DNA of 64,000 nucleotides from assembly GCA_003133225.1 (NCBI GenBank), contig PKWL01000072.1:1-64000 (forward strand), written 5' to 3'. Positions 9,753-20,449 of this stretch are shown here, in pieces. Each line of letters begins with the position of its first letter. Within the stretch, counting starts at the first letter, position 1. The position numbers and the translations under genes were made by a program. A model generated the notes under the pieces. The model did no database searches. It saw nothing but the letters and a program-made list of their open reading frames with translations, and was not told where the DNA came from. Source of the stretch: Janthinobacterium sp. (GTDB taxonomy: Bacteria > Pseudomonadota > Gammaproteobacteria > Burkholderiales > Burkholderiaceae_D).

Positions 9753-11972
9753 TCAATGGCATATATGCAAAGACGTCGAGCGCTGCGCTTCCAAGGCGCC
9801 GATGAAATGGCGCAGCGAGATTGCGCGGTAGTACAGATAGCCTTGCATGATGGTGCAGCCGGAGGCCTGCAAATAACGCGCCTGCACTTCAGTCTCGACG
9901 CCCTCGGCGATCAAGTTCAGCCCCAGGCCACGGGCAATCGAAATGATCGCCAGAATCACGGGGAAGTGGCCATTCTCGTTCTCAATTTCCTTCACAAAGG
10001 ACTGGTCGATCTTGATCGTGTGGATCGGAAACCGGTGCAGGTAGGACAGCGAAGAATAGCCCGTGCCGAAGTCGTCGATGGCGACGGATACGCCCAACTG
10101 ACCGAGCTTATTGAGCTGTTCGATTGCGTATTGCGGATTACGGATGCAGACATTTTCCGTGATTTCCACTTCGATTTGGGCCGGGTTGATACCATACTCG
10201 GTCAGCACGCCACGCATTTTTTCAAAGAAATCGCCACGGTCCAGATATTGCGGCGACAGGTTCAGCGACAAACGGATCGCTTCGCCGCCCGCCATATTCC
10301 ACTCTTGAAGGTCGCGGCATAGCGCGCCCAGCATCCAGTCCGAGATCGGCAGCATCAGTCCATTGTCTTCCGCAAAGGGCAAGAACTCGCCGGCCGCAAG
10401 CAATCCACGCTGCGGGTGATTCCAGCGCATCAGCCCCTCGGCGCCGACGATTTTGCCGGTAGCCACATCCACTTGCGGCTGGTAATACATTTCCAGCTCG
10501 TTTTGCTCGAGTGCCTTGCGCAGGCTGTGCTCTAGCTCTATCTTTTGGTGCGACACGTCCATCATCGACTTGTCATAGAAGCTGTGACCGTTCTTGCCCA
10601 GCGCCTTGACCTGGTACATCGCGATGTCGGAATGGCGCAGCAGCTCGTCGATGGTCTCGCCGTCGTCCGGATAGATGGCTATGCCGATACTGGCTGAAAT
10701 ATGCACTTCGTGTCCATCCAAGTCGAACGGCCGGTACAGGCTTTCGAGGAACTTGTCGGCGATCGCCTTGGCATCCTGGCGGTCGCGCAGTTCAGGCAGC
10801 ACGATGGTGAATTCATCGCCGCCCTGACGCGCTAGCGTGTCGCCGCGGCGCAGGCAATCCTTCAGTCGCAGCGCCACCTGTTGCAGCAACTCATCGCCCT
10901 TGACGTGGCCCAAAGTGTCGTTGACCAGCTTGAAACGGTCCAAGTCGATGAACATCACCGCCAGCTCGCTTAACTTGCGCTTGGCCTGGATCACGGCCAG
11001 ACCGAGCCGGTCTTTGAACAGCATGCGGTTCGGCAGATCAGTTAGGATGTCGTGGTAAGCTTGGTGGTAGATCACTTCCTCGGCCCGTTTGCGCTCGGTG
11101 ATGTCGCGCGCCACGCCATAGGTGCCCAAAAATTCGTTCTTTTTCGCTTTCTGATCAAGCCCACGCATGCCATTCGCATTGAGCGAAATGGCCATCAATG
11201 TGTTGTTGAAGATGCGGTCCGAGCCATTGCCACTGAGGCTTTTCAGGCGCAGCTCGACATTGCGCGTGGCGCGCTCGTCGAAGCGGCGCTCGCTGAACGC
11301 GTAGCGTGCGCGCTCCCCGTCCTCATCGTGGACCAGGACCGAATAATGCTCGCCGATCAATTCTTGTCGTCCGATGCCCAAAAGCTGCTGTACACGATCA
11401 TTGACGAACGTGAAGCGGCCCTCATGGTTGAGCATGTAAATGATATCGGGCGAGCTATCAACCAGATAGCGGTACATTTTTTCAGAGTTTTCCAGCGCGA
11501 GAGCGATGCGCTTGTTTTCGAGGGCAAGCTTGCGTTTTTGCAGAGCGTTTTCCACCGTCTTTAGCAGTTCCTCACGGCTGTAGGGCTTGCGCAGGTAATC
11601 GTAAGCGCCGCGCTTTAAGGCGCCGATCGCCGCCTCGATGCCGACATCACCGCTCATCACGATCACATCGCTGCCGATGCCATTGGCGTTGATGAAGTCC
11701 ATGATCTCGTGGCCACTCATGTCAGGCAGGCGCAAATCGAGCAAGATCAGATCGAACTCGAGGTTCGACAGCTCGGTTAACGCTTCGCGCCCGCAGGTGG
11801 CGGTGGCCAGTCGATAATGGCGGCCCTTGAGTAGCTCGTAGACCGATGACAACAGGCGTGGCTCGTCGTCGACGAGAAGAATGCGCGGCCAGTCCTCGGG
11901 CTCGAATTGAGCGGCAAGTGAAGGCGCGCCAAGGTGCGTCGCGCCAGGCGCACTAGCAGTGTTGGCATTCAT
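9753..11972 (-). CDS. Response regulator with receiver-PAS-GGDEF-EAL domains
   Basis: Receiver (ILLVDDEPRLL, LILLDLRLPDMSG), PAS, RQGGDEFTIVLPE, EAL-domain motifs AEGLMRWNHP, DDFGTGYSSL, KIDQSFV. Confidence 0.93.
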   Translation of the reverse strand: MNANTASAPGATHLGAPSLAAQFEPEDWPRILLVDDEPRLLSSVYELLKGRHYRLATATCGREALTELSNLEFDLILLDLRLPDMSGHEIMDFINANGIGSDVIVMSGDVGIEAAIGALKRGAYDYLRKPYSREELLKTVENALQKRKLALENKRIALALENSEKMYRYLVDSSPDIIYMLNHEGRFTFVNDRVQQLLGIGRQELIGEHYSVLVHDEDGERARYAFSERRFDERATRNVELRLKSLSGNGSDRIFNNTLMAISLNANGMRGLDQKAKKNEFLGTYGVARDITERKRAEEVIYHQAYHDILTDLPNRMLFKDRLGLAVIQAKRKLSELAVMFIDLDRFKLVNDTLGHVKGDELLQQVALRLKDCLRRGDTLARQGGDEFTIVLPELRDRQDAKAIADKFLESLYRPFDLDGHEVHISASIGIAIYPDDGETIDELLRHSDIAMYQVKALGKNGHSFYDKSMMDVSHQKIELEHSLRKALEQNELEMYYQPQVDVATGKIVGAEGLMRWNHPQRGLLAAGEFLPFAEDNGLMLPISDWMLGALCRDLQEWNMAGGEAIRLSLNLSPQYLDRGDFFEKMRGVLTEYGINPAQIEVEITENVCIRNPQYAIEQLNKLGQLGVSVAIDDFGTGYSSLSYLHRFPIHTIKIDQSFVKEIENENGHFPVILAIISIARGLGLNLIAEGVETEVQARYLQASGCTIMQGYLYYRAISLRHFIGALEAQRSTSLHICH

Positions 11973-11980
11973 TAATGACC

Positions 11981-14128
11981 CTAAACTGATCTCATCAAGC
12001 GCGTTTGAGCGCCGACAATTTGACTGGCGCTGCCGCGGACGGGCAATAAAATCTCAAAGGTGGTGCCGCTTTCACCGCTGTGGCAGGTGATCAAGCCGTG
12101 CAACTCCTTGACCAAGGCGTGGACGATCGACAAGCCCAGGCCGTGGTGCGCGCCGTCCTTCGTGCTGCGCCGCACTGCAAACAGGTTGGCCAGCATTTCT
12201 GGCGACAGGCCTGGACCGCTGTCGCTGATGCACAGCTCAAGGTAGAGGCGGCGCTCGCGATTAACGTGACCGCGATGACTGATTTCAATCTTGCCACCGT
12301 CGCGCAGGGCCTCGACGGCGTTCTTGATCAGGTTGACGAGGATTTGCTTGAGAATGTCGGCGTCGCCGTCAATTTCTGCCGGGCCATCCTGCATGCGAAC
12401 GGCGATCTGCACCGAGGGCGGCACGAAATAGGTGGCTCGAAACAGGCGCAGCACCTCGTCAATGACCTGGCCCACGTCGGTGCTGCTGCAGGCGGAGCTC
12501 GGTTGCAGATCGGCCAGGCCGTTGACGAGCTGGCCGACGCGGTCGATTTCCTCGTTCAGGATCGACATTTCGCCCGTCACCGGCTCGCATTTCGCCAGCT
12601 TCCCATCCAGCACGCCGAGGTAATTTTTAATGATCGACAGGGGATTATTCACTTCATGGGCCAAGCGGCGCGATGCTTCGCGAAATTTCTCAGCCACATG
12701 GGCCACTTGGCGCCGCGCCTGCCCATTCTCGCTGAGAACGGCATCGAGCGCGCTGGCAGCCTGAGCGCCAAACGATTGCAAAAATCGTTCGCGTTTTTGG
12801 TAATCTGCCATTTGCCAGGCCGCGGCGCCACCAATGAGCAGGCCCAGGCAACGCTGAGCGGCCACGAGCGGCAGGCAAACCAGGCCGTCCGCGGCAAGAA
12901 TCCGAAATAATTGTTCCTCGGCGACGCCAAGCACCTTTGCGTTACGGCTGACAAAGGCAACGCGCCGCTCAAGGGCCGCGCCTGCCACGGGGCCGCCGCC
13001 CTTGAGCGGGATCGAAAATTCAGCCAGGCGCAGCTGTTGCGCGCCGACCACAACAGCGTCGAGGGCAAGGCCGGTCGGGTTCTCCAGCAAGATCACGGTA
13101 TGCTCGAAATCAAACAGGATACGCGCCGAGCGCGCCATCGATTCTAGCAAGTCGCTCTCGCCGCGCTGGCGGGCAAAAGTTTGCCCTATTTCAGATACCA
13201 GCACCAGATTGCGCACTTCCTCCGACAGGCGTTGTTGCACGGGATCCGTGGCCGCATGCGCGGGCGGACTGACGATGTCGTCGGCGCCGGTCAGATCAAT
13301 GCCAAGTAAGGCGGCCGCCGTCGCCACCTCTTTGGCGGCCGCACCCACCATGCCCTCCAAACAGCCGCCATCTAGGCCGCACAAGGTGGCCATCTCGGCC
13401 AATGCGGCGCCCCCGTCGTGGCTAGCTAGGTGCGCCAGACGCACAATGCGAATCAGAGGGTGACTGGCGGCCAGGCGGGCCACCGGCTCATGGTGATACA
13501 GCACGCTGTCGGCGAGGAAAGAGTCGAGCTGCCAGCGTTCGATCAGCCAAGCTCCCGCTTGCGCATGGGTCATTTGCAAGGTGCGCTGCTCGACGGCGCA
13601 CAAGGCTTCGTCGTCGCGCGCCATGAAATTAAAACCGTATTCCTTGGGCGCGCTGGCCAGCAGCGCCAGGCGGCCGACGTTGTGCAACAAGCCGGCCAGA
13701 TAGGCTTCCTCCACATGTGGATACGCCATCTGTTTGGCGATGGCGCGCGCCATCACCGCAGCGGTCAAGGAGCTTTTCCAAAAACCGCGCAGGTCCGTAC
13801 TACCCAAGTGAGGAAAGCTGTTAAAGGTCTGGAACACCGATTCACTAATGACCAGCGTCTTGATCATATCCGTGCCCAGCGTCACCAAGGATTGTTCCAG
13901 TGCGTGCACGCGCCCGTCGTGGTGATAGGCCGAACTATTGGCCACCGCTAGGACCTTGCTCGTCATGCCGGCATCCTGGGCGACGAGTGCGGCCAGTTCG
14001 GGCATGTCGACATCGTGCGCCTGCAAATGTTCGATCAACTTGATGAGTATCTGCGGCATGGCCGGTAGACGCGCAAGAAGCAAGCGGTTGCGAATGTCGG
14101 GGTCTGATTGATGCATCGTGTCAAGCAC
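11981..14128 (-). CDS. HDOD-GAF-histidine kinase hybrid
   Basis: N-terminal HDOD (RLPAMPQILIKLIEHL, VLAVANSSAYH), GAF-like middle, HEVNNPLSIIKNYL H-box and GLGLSIVHALV ATPase motif. Confidence 0.88.
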   Translation of the reverse strand: MLDTMHQSDPDIRNRLLLARLPAMPQILIKLIEHLQAHDVDMPELAALVAQDAGMTSKVLAVANSSAYHHDGRVHALEQSLVTLGTDMIKTLVISESVFQTFNSFPHLGSTDLRGFWKSSLTAAVMARAIAKQMAYPHVEEAYLAGLLHNVGRLALLASAPKEYGFNFMARDDEALCAVEQRTLQMTHAQAGAWLIERWQLDSFLADSVLYHHEPVARLAASHPLIRIVRLAHLASHDGGAALAEMATLCGLDGGCLEGMVGAAAKEVATAAALLGIDLTGADDIVSPPAHAATDPVQQRLSEEVRNLVLVSEIGQTFARQRGESDLLESMARSARILFDFEHTVILLENPTGLALDAVVVGAQQLRLAEFSIPLKGGGPVAGAALERRVAFVSRNAKVLGVAEEQLFRILAADGLVCLPLVAAQRCLGLLIGGAAAWQMADYQKRERFLQSFGAQAASALDAVLSENGQARRQVAHVAEKFREASRRLAHEVNNPLSIIKNYLGVLDGKLAKCEPVTGEMSILNEEIDRVGQLVNGLADLQPSSACSSTDVGQVIDEVLRLFRATYFVPPSVQIAVRMQDGPAEIDGDADILKQILVNLIKNAVEALRDGGKIEISHRGHVNRERRLYLELCISDSGPGLSPEMLANLFAVRRSTKDGAHHGLGLSIVHALVKELHGLITCHSGESGTTFEILLPVRGSASQIVGAQTRLMRSV

Positions 14129-14350
14129 TGCGCCGCCAAAGGAAGGTCGGAAGGAAAAGGCTCGTCTGACGACAAAGCGTCTCGCCGTTCAAATCACTCT
14201 TTATTACCAAGGAAAAACTAGTTTTCCATATAAGAAAGCAAAGCAACCGAAGGTTATATTAGCATAAGTGCACGCAATGACTTGCACTTGAGAAAATTTG
14301 CTTTAAATAATCGCCTACTTATCGCACACATTTCACGAATGTCTCCCATG

Positions 14351-15562
14351 TCACCTGTTTTTGTAAAGACGCGACGTCAGCCATAAGGTCAACGCGCCAC
14401 CCGTAAACGCCAGTTGCCCGCACGCTAGCCAAAGCATAGAGTGGGATAGGAAGGGCGCGATCACGCCCGCCACCAGCGCCCCCAGCAAGGTGACGGCAAA
14501 TGACTGGCAGGAGGCGACAGTGGCGCGGATCCGCGGGAACAGGTCGAGCGTGAGCAAGGTCGCGCCTGGCGCCACCAGCGACATGCCGAACGTATAAAAA
14601 AACAGCGGCGCGACCGACCACGGCAGGGCCGGCGGGAAGCAAAAATGATAGCCAACGTTGGCTGCGGCCGCGCCAATCAGAAAACAAAACCCGATCATGA
14701 TTTGGCGCGCAAAGGCAAGCTTTCCGGCAATGCGGTTGGCCGCCAGCGCCCCCAGGAAAATGCCGCTAACAGTAGGGATAAACAACCAGCCGAACTGATC
14801 CGGCCCCAAATGCAAATGCTCGGGCAACATAACGGGCGCCGCCGTGATGAAGAGGAACAGCCCGGCAAAATTGAAGGCGATGACGCCGGACTTCATATGA
14901 AACAGCGGAGAACGGAAGATGTCGCCGTAATTTCTCGCCAGGTGGCGCGGATCGAAGGCTTGCCTTTTCGGCGCTGGCAGCGTTTCCGGCAAACGTTTGA
15001 AGCAGAACCAGAGCAAGACGACCGTGTAGGCGAAGACGACTAGGAAGATCGCCCTCCAGTTAGTCAGCTTGACGATCCAGCCCCCCAAAATCGGGGCGAT
15101 CGCCGGCGCGATGGAAAAAATCATTGTCACCAGGGACAGTAGGCGGGCCGCGGGAGCGCCCGAATAGAGGTCGCGGATGATGGCGCGCCCAACCACCACC
15201 CCGGCCCCGGCCGAGACACCTTGCAAGATACGAAAGACCCATAAATAGTGCACGCTGTGAGAGGCGGCGCAGCCCAGGGTGGCGACGGCGAACAGCACGA
15301 GAGAAGCGAGGATGACGTTGCGGCGGCCAAAGGCGTCGGCCAGGGCGCCATGCCACAGCACCATGCCGGCAAAAGCGAGCATGTACACCGTCAGCGTTTG
15401 TTGCACTTCGATGGGACTGGCGTTGAGCGAGGCCTCGATATTCGGAAAGGCCGGCAGATAGGTATCGATTGAAAACGGTCCCAGCATCGACAGACCGGCC
15501 AGCATAACGGCCAGCGGCACGGCAGAGAGCGGGGAGACATCGACCGAAGCTGCAGGCAACAT
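14351..15562 (-). CDS. Bcr/CflA-type MFS drug resistance transporter
   Basis: 12 TM; FSIDTYLPAFPNIEASL and LADAFGRRNVILASL motifs. Confidence 0.88.
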   Translation of the reverse strand: MLPAASVDVSPLSAVPLAVMLAGLSMLGPFSIDTYLPAFPNIEASLNASPIEVQQTLTVYMLAFAGMVLWHGALADAFGRRNVILASLVLFAVATLGCAASHSVHYLWVFRILQGVSAGAGVVVGRAIIRDLYSGAPAARLLSLVTMIFSIAPAIAPILGGWIVKLTNWRAIFLVVFAYTVVLLWFCFKRLPETLPAPKRQAFDPRHLARNYGDIFRSPLFHMKSGVIAFNFAGLFLFITAAPVMLPEHLHLGPDQFGWLFIPTVSGIFLGALAANRIAGKLAFARQIMIGFCFLIGAAAANVGYHFCFPPALPWSVAPLFFYTFGMSLVAPGATLLTLDLFPRIRATVASCQSFAVTLLGALVAGVIAPFLSHSMLWLACGQLAFTGGALTLWLTSRLYKNR

Positions 15563-15692
15563 TTTTTCTCAGGCTCGATTCGAATGAATGGCGCGCTTTA
15601 ATGGGCTATCGAGGACGGGCTATGGAGGACCAAATCGGGTGACGGCCGGCGCGTGCGAGGCGCCAGCTATCCGATACGGGAAACTCACGCAA

Positions 15693-16895
15693 TCATGCCG
15701 CTTTTGGCTTGGCCGATTCGCGGCGGTTGTAACCGGCCACCATGTCGAAACGAAACAGGCGGCATTCGAGAGCGCCATTAAAAAACGGCGTCTTGCGCGC
15801 CTCCTTCAGTCGCAGCAAGCGCGGCAGGCCAAGGTCGGCCGTAAACAAGTACACGGTCCAACCGGCAAAGCGTTGCTTAAGCGTGGTGCCGAGTGCCGAG
15901 TAGAACGAGACGGACAATTGGTCGTCGCCCAAAGTGCTGTCGCCGCGCACGCCAATGCGTTCGCCGTACGGCGGATTGGTCAGCATGATGCCCGCCACGT
16001 CGCTGGGCGGTTTCACTTCCTGGGCCTCGATCTGCTTGAGCGGCACGTCGAACAGGATGCCGGCGCAGCCCAGATTATGGCGCGTCATGGCTACCATGTC
16101 GCCCGAAATATCGCTGCCAAAAATGGTCGGCTCGGTCGGCAAGGGGTTGGGTTTGATCGCGTTTTTCAGGTCGTCCCACGGCGCCCTGTCGAAACCGTTG
16201 AATTGCTCGAACGCGAAGGCCCGGCGCGCGCCGGGCGGGATGCCGGCCACCATCTGCGCCGCTTCAGCCAAGATGGTGCCGGAGCCGCACATCGGATCGA
16301 ACAGCACCATGCCCGGTTTCCAGCCCGCCACGCGCAGCAAGCCGGCAGCTAAGTTTTCGCGCAACGGCGCATCGCCCGTTTCCTCGCGCCAGCCGCGCTT
16401 GAACAGCGCTTCGCCAGAGGTGTCAAGATACAGCGTGAAACTGCGCGCGTCGAGAAAACCGACGATGCGCATATCGGGCGTCTTGGTATTGACCGACGGG
16501 CGCTCGTTGCACTGGTCGCGGAAGCGGTCGCAGATCGCGTCTTTAATTTTCAGCGTCGTAAATTCCAGGCTACGCAGCGGCGACTTGACGGCGGTCACAT
16601 CGACCCGGATCGTGTGCTGCACGCCGAACCAGTCTTCCCACGGCTGCGCCAGCGCCAGGTCGTAGATATCGTTTTCGTTCTGATAGCCTGCATGTGCCAA
16701 GCGCATCAGCACGCGCGATGCGATGCGTGAATGCAGGTTGACGCGATAGGCGTCGCTCAGTTCGCCCGAGCAATGCACGCCGCCGGGCACCTGATTGTGC
16801 ACCTTCATGGTGGTACTTTGCTGGGCGATTTCGCCCAGTTCCTCGGCCAACGCCGCTTCCAAGCCACGCGGGCATGGGCAAAAATAGGAAGCCAT
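15693..16895 (-). CDS. THUMP-domain class I SAM-dependent RNA methyltransferase (RlmL N-terminal-like)
   Basis: FDPMCGSGTILAEAA and LTNPPYGERI motifs; N-terminal FCPCPRGLEAALAEEL. Confidence 0.9.
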   Translation of the reverse strand: MASYFCPCPRGLEAALAEELGEIAQQSTTMKVHNQVPGGVHCSGELSDAYRVNLHSRIASRVLMRLAHAGYQNENDIYDLALAQPWEDWFGVQHTIRVDVTAVKSPLRSLEFTTLKIKDAICDRFRDQCNERPSVNTKTPDMRIVGFLDARSFTLYLDTSGEALFKRGWREETGDAPLRENLAAGLLRVAGWKPGMVLFDPMCGSGTILAEAAQMVAGIPPGARRAFAFEQFNGFDRAPWDDLKNAIKPNPLPTEPTIFGSDISGDMVAMTRHNLGCAGILFDVPLKQIEAQEVKPPSDVAGIMLTNPPYGERIGVRGDSTLGDDQLSVSFYSALGTTLKQRFAGWTVYLFTADLGLPRLLRLKEARKTPFFNGALECRLFRFDMVAGYNRRESAKPKAA

Positions 16896-16980
16896 GGCGT
16901 CCCCTTTATCCGTTAAATATCAAAAATCCGAACTGCTTTTCAAACCAATCGACGACACCGGCTTACCGGCTTTTCCGCCG

Positions 16981-17598
16981 TTACAGTTGATCCGCCTGAC
17001 GGCAAAATGCGCGCTCGAGGAAATCGAGCCGGTCCTGGCCCCAGAACCCTTCGCCCTCCACTACATACCAGGGCGCGCCGAATACATTAGCGGCAATACC
17101 ATCGTCCGTGTTGCGATCGTACTCGGCCTGCACACTGGCCGTATCCGACGACTTGAGCAGCATGCGCCCATCGAGCTCGCAGCTGTTGGCGATCTGGGCC
17201 AGGGTATCGGCGTCGCCAATGTTCTTCTCTTCCGCCCAAAGTGCGCGCATGATGGCCTGGCTCAAATCCAGCGCGACCTCGACGCCCAGCGCCAGGCGGG
17301 TGGCGATGATCAGCTTTGAGGCGGCGTCCGGCGAGACGGGGAAAAACTTGGGCTGCGCGTTGATTGGCAACTGCAAGAACTCGGACCAGCGCGCTAACTC
17401 CGTCAAGCGGTAGGCTTGCCGCTGCGGCGCCCGCTTTGCCAGCGGCAAGCCGCCGGAGACGGCAAATACCTTGCCCATATCAAGCGGGCGCACCTCGATT
17501 TGCACGCCATGCTGCTTAGCCAAGGCCACAAAACGGGCATGACCGAGATAACTCCAAGGCGAGATCGGAGAAAAAAAATATTGGCAGATTTTGCGCAT
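16981..17598 (-). CDS. 2-hydroxychromene-2-carboxylate isomerase / DsbA-family protein
   Basis: YFFSPISPWSYLGHARF and VFGAPWYVVEGEGFWGQDRLDFLE motifs. Confidence 0.88.
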   Translation of the reverse strand: MRKICQYFFSPISPWSYLGHARFVALAKQHGVQIEVRPLDMGKVFAVSGGLPLAKRAPQRQAYRLTELARWSEFLQLPINAQPKFFPVSPDAASKLIIATRLALGVEVALDLSQAIMRALWAEEKNIGDADTLAQIANSCELDGRMLLKSSDTASVQAEYDRNTDDGIAANVFGAPWYVVEGEGFWGQDRLDFLERAFCRQADQL

Positions 17599-17608
17599 GG
17601 CGCTCCAA

Positions 17609-18052
17609 TCAAAACGGCTTGATGACCACTAGCACCACGATCACTAGCAGCAGGATCACGGGCACCTCATTAAACCAACGGAACCAGACATGGCCGCGCA
17701 AATTGGCGTTTTTCTCGAACTTCTTTAGGATCGAGCCGCAAGCGAAATGGTAGCCTAGCACCAGCAGCACGACCGCTAATTTGGCACTCATCCAGCCCGG
17801 CATCTTGAAGCCGTCTGGATTGTCGGCGCCGTATTGCAGCCACACGAGGATGCTGCCGAACAAGACCGCCGGCACCGCCAGCATCGACGTGAAGCGGTAT
17901 AGTTTGCGCGCCATCAGCAGCAGTCGCTCGGTCGTCACGGTTTCAATTTCCTGCGCCAAATTGACAAAGATGCGCGGCAAATAAAACAGCCCGGCAAACC
18001 AGGAGATAATGAAAACAATGTGTAGCGCCTTAATCCAGAGCATAGTGTGCAA
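17609..18052 (-). CDS. CopD/HemJ-family membrane protein
   Basis: LWIKALHIVFIISWFAGLFYLPRIFV with conserved His; about 4 TM, 147 aa. Confidence 0.8.
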   Translation of the reverse strand: MHTMLWIKALHIVFIISWFAGLFYLPRIFVNLAQEIETVTTERLLLMARKLYRFTSMLAVPAVLFGSILVWLQYGADNPDGFKMPGWMSAKLAVVLLVLGYHFACGSILKKFEKNANLRGHVWFRWFNEVPVILLLVIVVLVVIKPF

Positions 18053-18108
18053 TCTAATATATGGTGATCAAGATGATCGATTAATGGTCGGCCCGGGATT
18101 GGCCACCC

Positions 18109-18150
18109 CATCGGCCCGCTGCCGGAACTACGTCCGCCAGCGGGCCGATG
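18109..18150. repeat. Long intergenic inverted repeat (stem-loop)
   Basis: CATCGGCCCGCTG (18109-18121) pairs perfectly with CAGCGGGCCGATG (18138-18150); inner CGGA/TCCG extends the stem after one mismatch. Confidence 0.85.
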
Positions 18151-18156
18151 TTATTC

Positions 18157-19422
18157 TCAGGCGCGCACTTCACCGTGGCCGAACACGACATACTTCAAAG
18201 ATGTCAAGCCTTCCAGCCCTACCGGTCCGCGCGCATGAAGCTTGTCGTTTGAGATGCCGATCTCAGCGCCCAGGCCGTATTCGAAACCATCGGCAAAGCG
18301 GGTCGAGGCGTTCACCATGACGGAGGCCGAATCGACCTCGCGCAAAAAGCGCATTGCGGCGCTGTAATCCTCGGTGACGATGGCGTCCGTGTGGCGCGAC
18401 GAGTAGGTGTTGATATGGTCAATCGCCTGGTCGATGTCCGCCACCACCTTAACCGACAAAATCGGTGCCAGATATTCGCTCTTCCAATCCTCTTCAGTAG
18501 CCTCTACCAGATACGGATAGCCCGACAATAATGCGAACGCTTCCGGATCGGAGCGCAATTCGACCTGTTTGGCCAGATACAGCGGGGCCAGTTGCGCCAG
18601 CATTTGGGGTGCAACCGCGCGCGCCACCAGCAGCGTTTCCATCGTGTTGCAGGTCCCATAGCGATGGCACTTGGCGTTGACAGCGATCGCGAGCGCCTTG
18701 GCCATATCGGCCAAGGCGTCGATGTAGACGTGGCAGATGCCGTCCAGATGTTTGATCATCGGCACGCTCGCCTCCTCCATCAGGCGTGCGATCAGGCCCT
18801 TGCCGCCGCGCGGGACGATGACATCGACATACTGCGGCATCGTGATCAGCGCACCGACGGCGGCACGGTCCGTGATGTCGATAATTTGCACCGCATGCTC
18901 TGGCAATCCGGCGCCGGCCAAGCCTTCCTTGACCAGCTTGGCCAAAGCTCGGTTGCAATGGATCGCTTCCGAGCCGCCGCGCAAAATGGCTGCATTGCCG
19001 CTCTTAATGCACAGCCCCGCGGCATCGACCGTCACGTTCGGCCGGGCCTCGTATATGATCCCGATCACGCCTAGCGGGACGCGCATCTGCCCCACCTGAA
19101 TCCCGCTCGGGCGAAACTTCATGTTGGAGATCTCGCCGACGGGGTCGGCCAGATTGACGATCTGCTGCAAGCCTTGGACCATGGCCGTGATCGCCGCATC
19201 GGACAGCGTCAGGCGGTCCAGCATGGCCGGCGCCAAACCGTTGGCGATCGCCGCATGTAGGTCGATCTGATTGGCCGCACGCAGCAGATCGGCGTCGCGC
19301 ACGATGGCCGCGGCGATCAGCGTCAACGCCAGATTGCGAGTGGCGCTGTCGGCCCGGGCCATGGCGCGCGACGCCGCGCGCGCCTGGCGGCCAACTTGTT
19401 CCATGTAGTGCCTGACATCCAT
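18157..19422 (-). CDS. proA: Glutamate-5-semialdehyde dehydrogenase (gamma-glutamyl phosphate reductase)
   Basis: [61 protein letters not shown]; start could be 19440. Confidence 0.95.
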   Translation of the reverse strand: MDVRHYMEQVGRQARAASRAMARADSATRNLALTLIAAAIVRDADLLRAANQIDLHAAIANGLAPAMLDRLTLSDAAITAMVQGLQQIVNLADPVGEISNMKFRPSGIQVGQMRVPLGVIGIIYEARPNVTVDAAGLCIKSGNAAILRGGSEAIHCNRALAKLVKEGLAGAGLPEHAVQIIDITDRAAVGALITMPQYVDVIVPRGGKGLIARLMEEASVPMIKHLDGICHVYIDALADMAKALAIAVNAKCHRYGTCNTMETLLVARAVAPQMLAQLAPLYLAKQVELRSDPEAFALLSGYPYLVEATEEDWKSEYLAPILSVKVVADIDQAIDHINTYSSRHTDAIVTEDYSAAMRFLREVDSASVMVNASTRFADGFEYGLGAEIGISNDKLHARGPVGLEGLTSLKYVVFGHGEVRA

Positions 19423-19432
19423 CATTGCCTCT

Positions 19433-20449
19433 TTAGCCACGCGCCACTTTCAGCGCCAGTTGCAGCATTGCATCCCAAGCGTCGCCGGCATATGCCTTAA
19501 CGCCTAGGCCCTTGATCATCCGGTCCACTTGCGATGCTTGCCGCATCGCCAACTCCAGCACAGGCAGCGAAATCCTGCGTAGTGCCGGCTCGATCATGCG
19601 TTCGCGCGGACCCCAGATGCGAAATTCCTTGAGCAGGACGCCTAGCGGGCGCCCCTGCGCCAGCCCCGTCTTCAATTTTAACAGGGTGCGGATTTCTTCG
19701 GCGATGGCCCACAATACCAGTGGCAGCGCCTCGCCCTCGCCCCGTAAGCCTTCCAACATGCGCACCAGACGCGCCGGGTCGCCCGCCAGCATCGCTTCAC
19801 TTAGCTTGAACACGTCGTACCGCGCAACGTTTAGCACCGCGTCTTGCACCTGCTCGTAACTAAGCTTACCGGGCTCGTGCAACAGCCCCAATTTCAAGAT
19901 CTCCTGATGCGCCGCCAGCAAGTTGCCTTCGACCCGGTCGGCGATGAAGTCAAGGCTCGGTCGATCGGCGAGCTGGCCTTGCGCCGCTAGGCGGGCCCCG
20001 ATCCAGTTCGGCAGGAGCGCGCGCTCGACCGGCGCGATGTCGACATACACCGAGGCTTGCTGCAAGGCGCTCACCCAAGCCGCCTTCTGGGTGGCCCAGT
20101 CAAGCTTGGGCAGCGTGATGATGGTCACGTTGTCGGGGTTCAGGTCCTTCGCATAATTTTGCAGTGCCGCACCGCCATCCTTGCCCGGCTTGCCAGTCGG
20201 GATACGCAGCTCGATTAGCTTTTTGTCGCCAAACAGCGAGCGCGCCTGATTGGCCGCCAGCAGCTCGCCCCACTTGAAGCTGCGCTCGACGGTCAGCACG
20301 TCGCGTTCGGAATAGCCGTGCGCGCGGGCGGCGCGACGGATCAGGTCAGCCGCTTCCAGTGCCAGCAAATGCTCGTCGCTGGTGATGACATAGAGTGGCG
20401 CCAGCGACTTGCGTAAATGTCCGTCCAGCGCGTCAAGGCGCAATTGCAT
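19433..20449 (-). CDS. holA: DNA polymerase III delta subunit
   Basis: [36 protein letters not shown]; next to lptE and leuS. Confidence 0.92.
   Translation of the reverse strand: MQLRLDALDGHLRKSLAPLYVITSDEHLLALEAADLIRRAARAHGYSERDVLTVERSFKWGELLAANQARSLFGDKKLIELRIPTGKPGKDGGAALQNYAKDLNPDNVTIITLPKLDWATQKAAWVSALQQASVYVDIAPVERALLPNWIGARLAAQGQLADRPSLDFIADRVEGNLLAAHQEILKLGLLHEPGKLSYEQVQDAVLNVARYDVFKLSEAMLAGDPARLVRMLEGLRGEGEALPLVLWAIAEEIRTLLKLKTGLAQGRPLGVLLKEFRIWGPRERMIEPALRRISLPVLELAMRQASQVDRMIKGLGVKAYAGDAWDAMLQLALKVARG

Noticed and set aside
12080-12910. 276-aa plus-strand ORF opposite the HDOD kinase
   Set aside because: Antisense to conserved HDOD/kinase motifs; no domain of its own.
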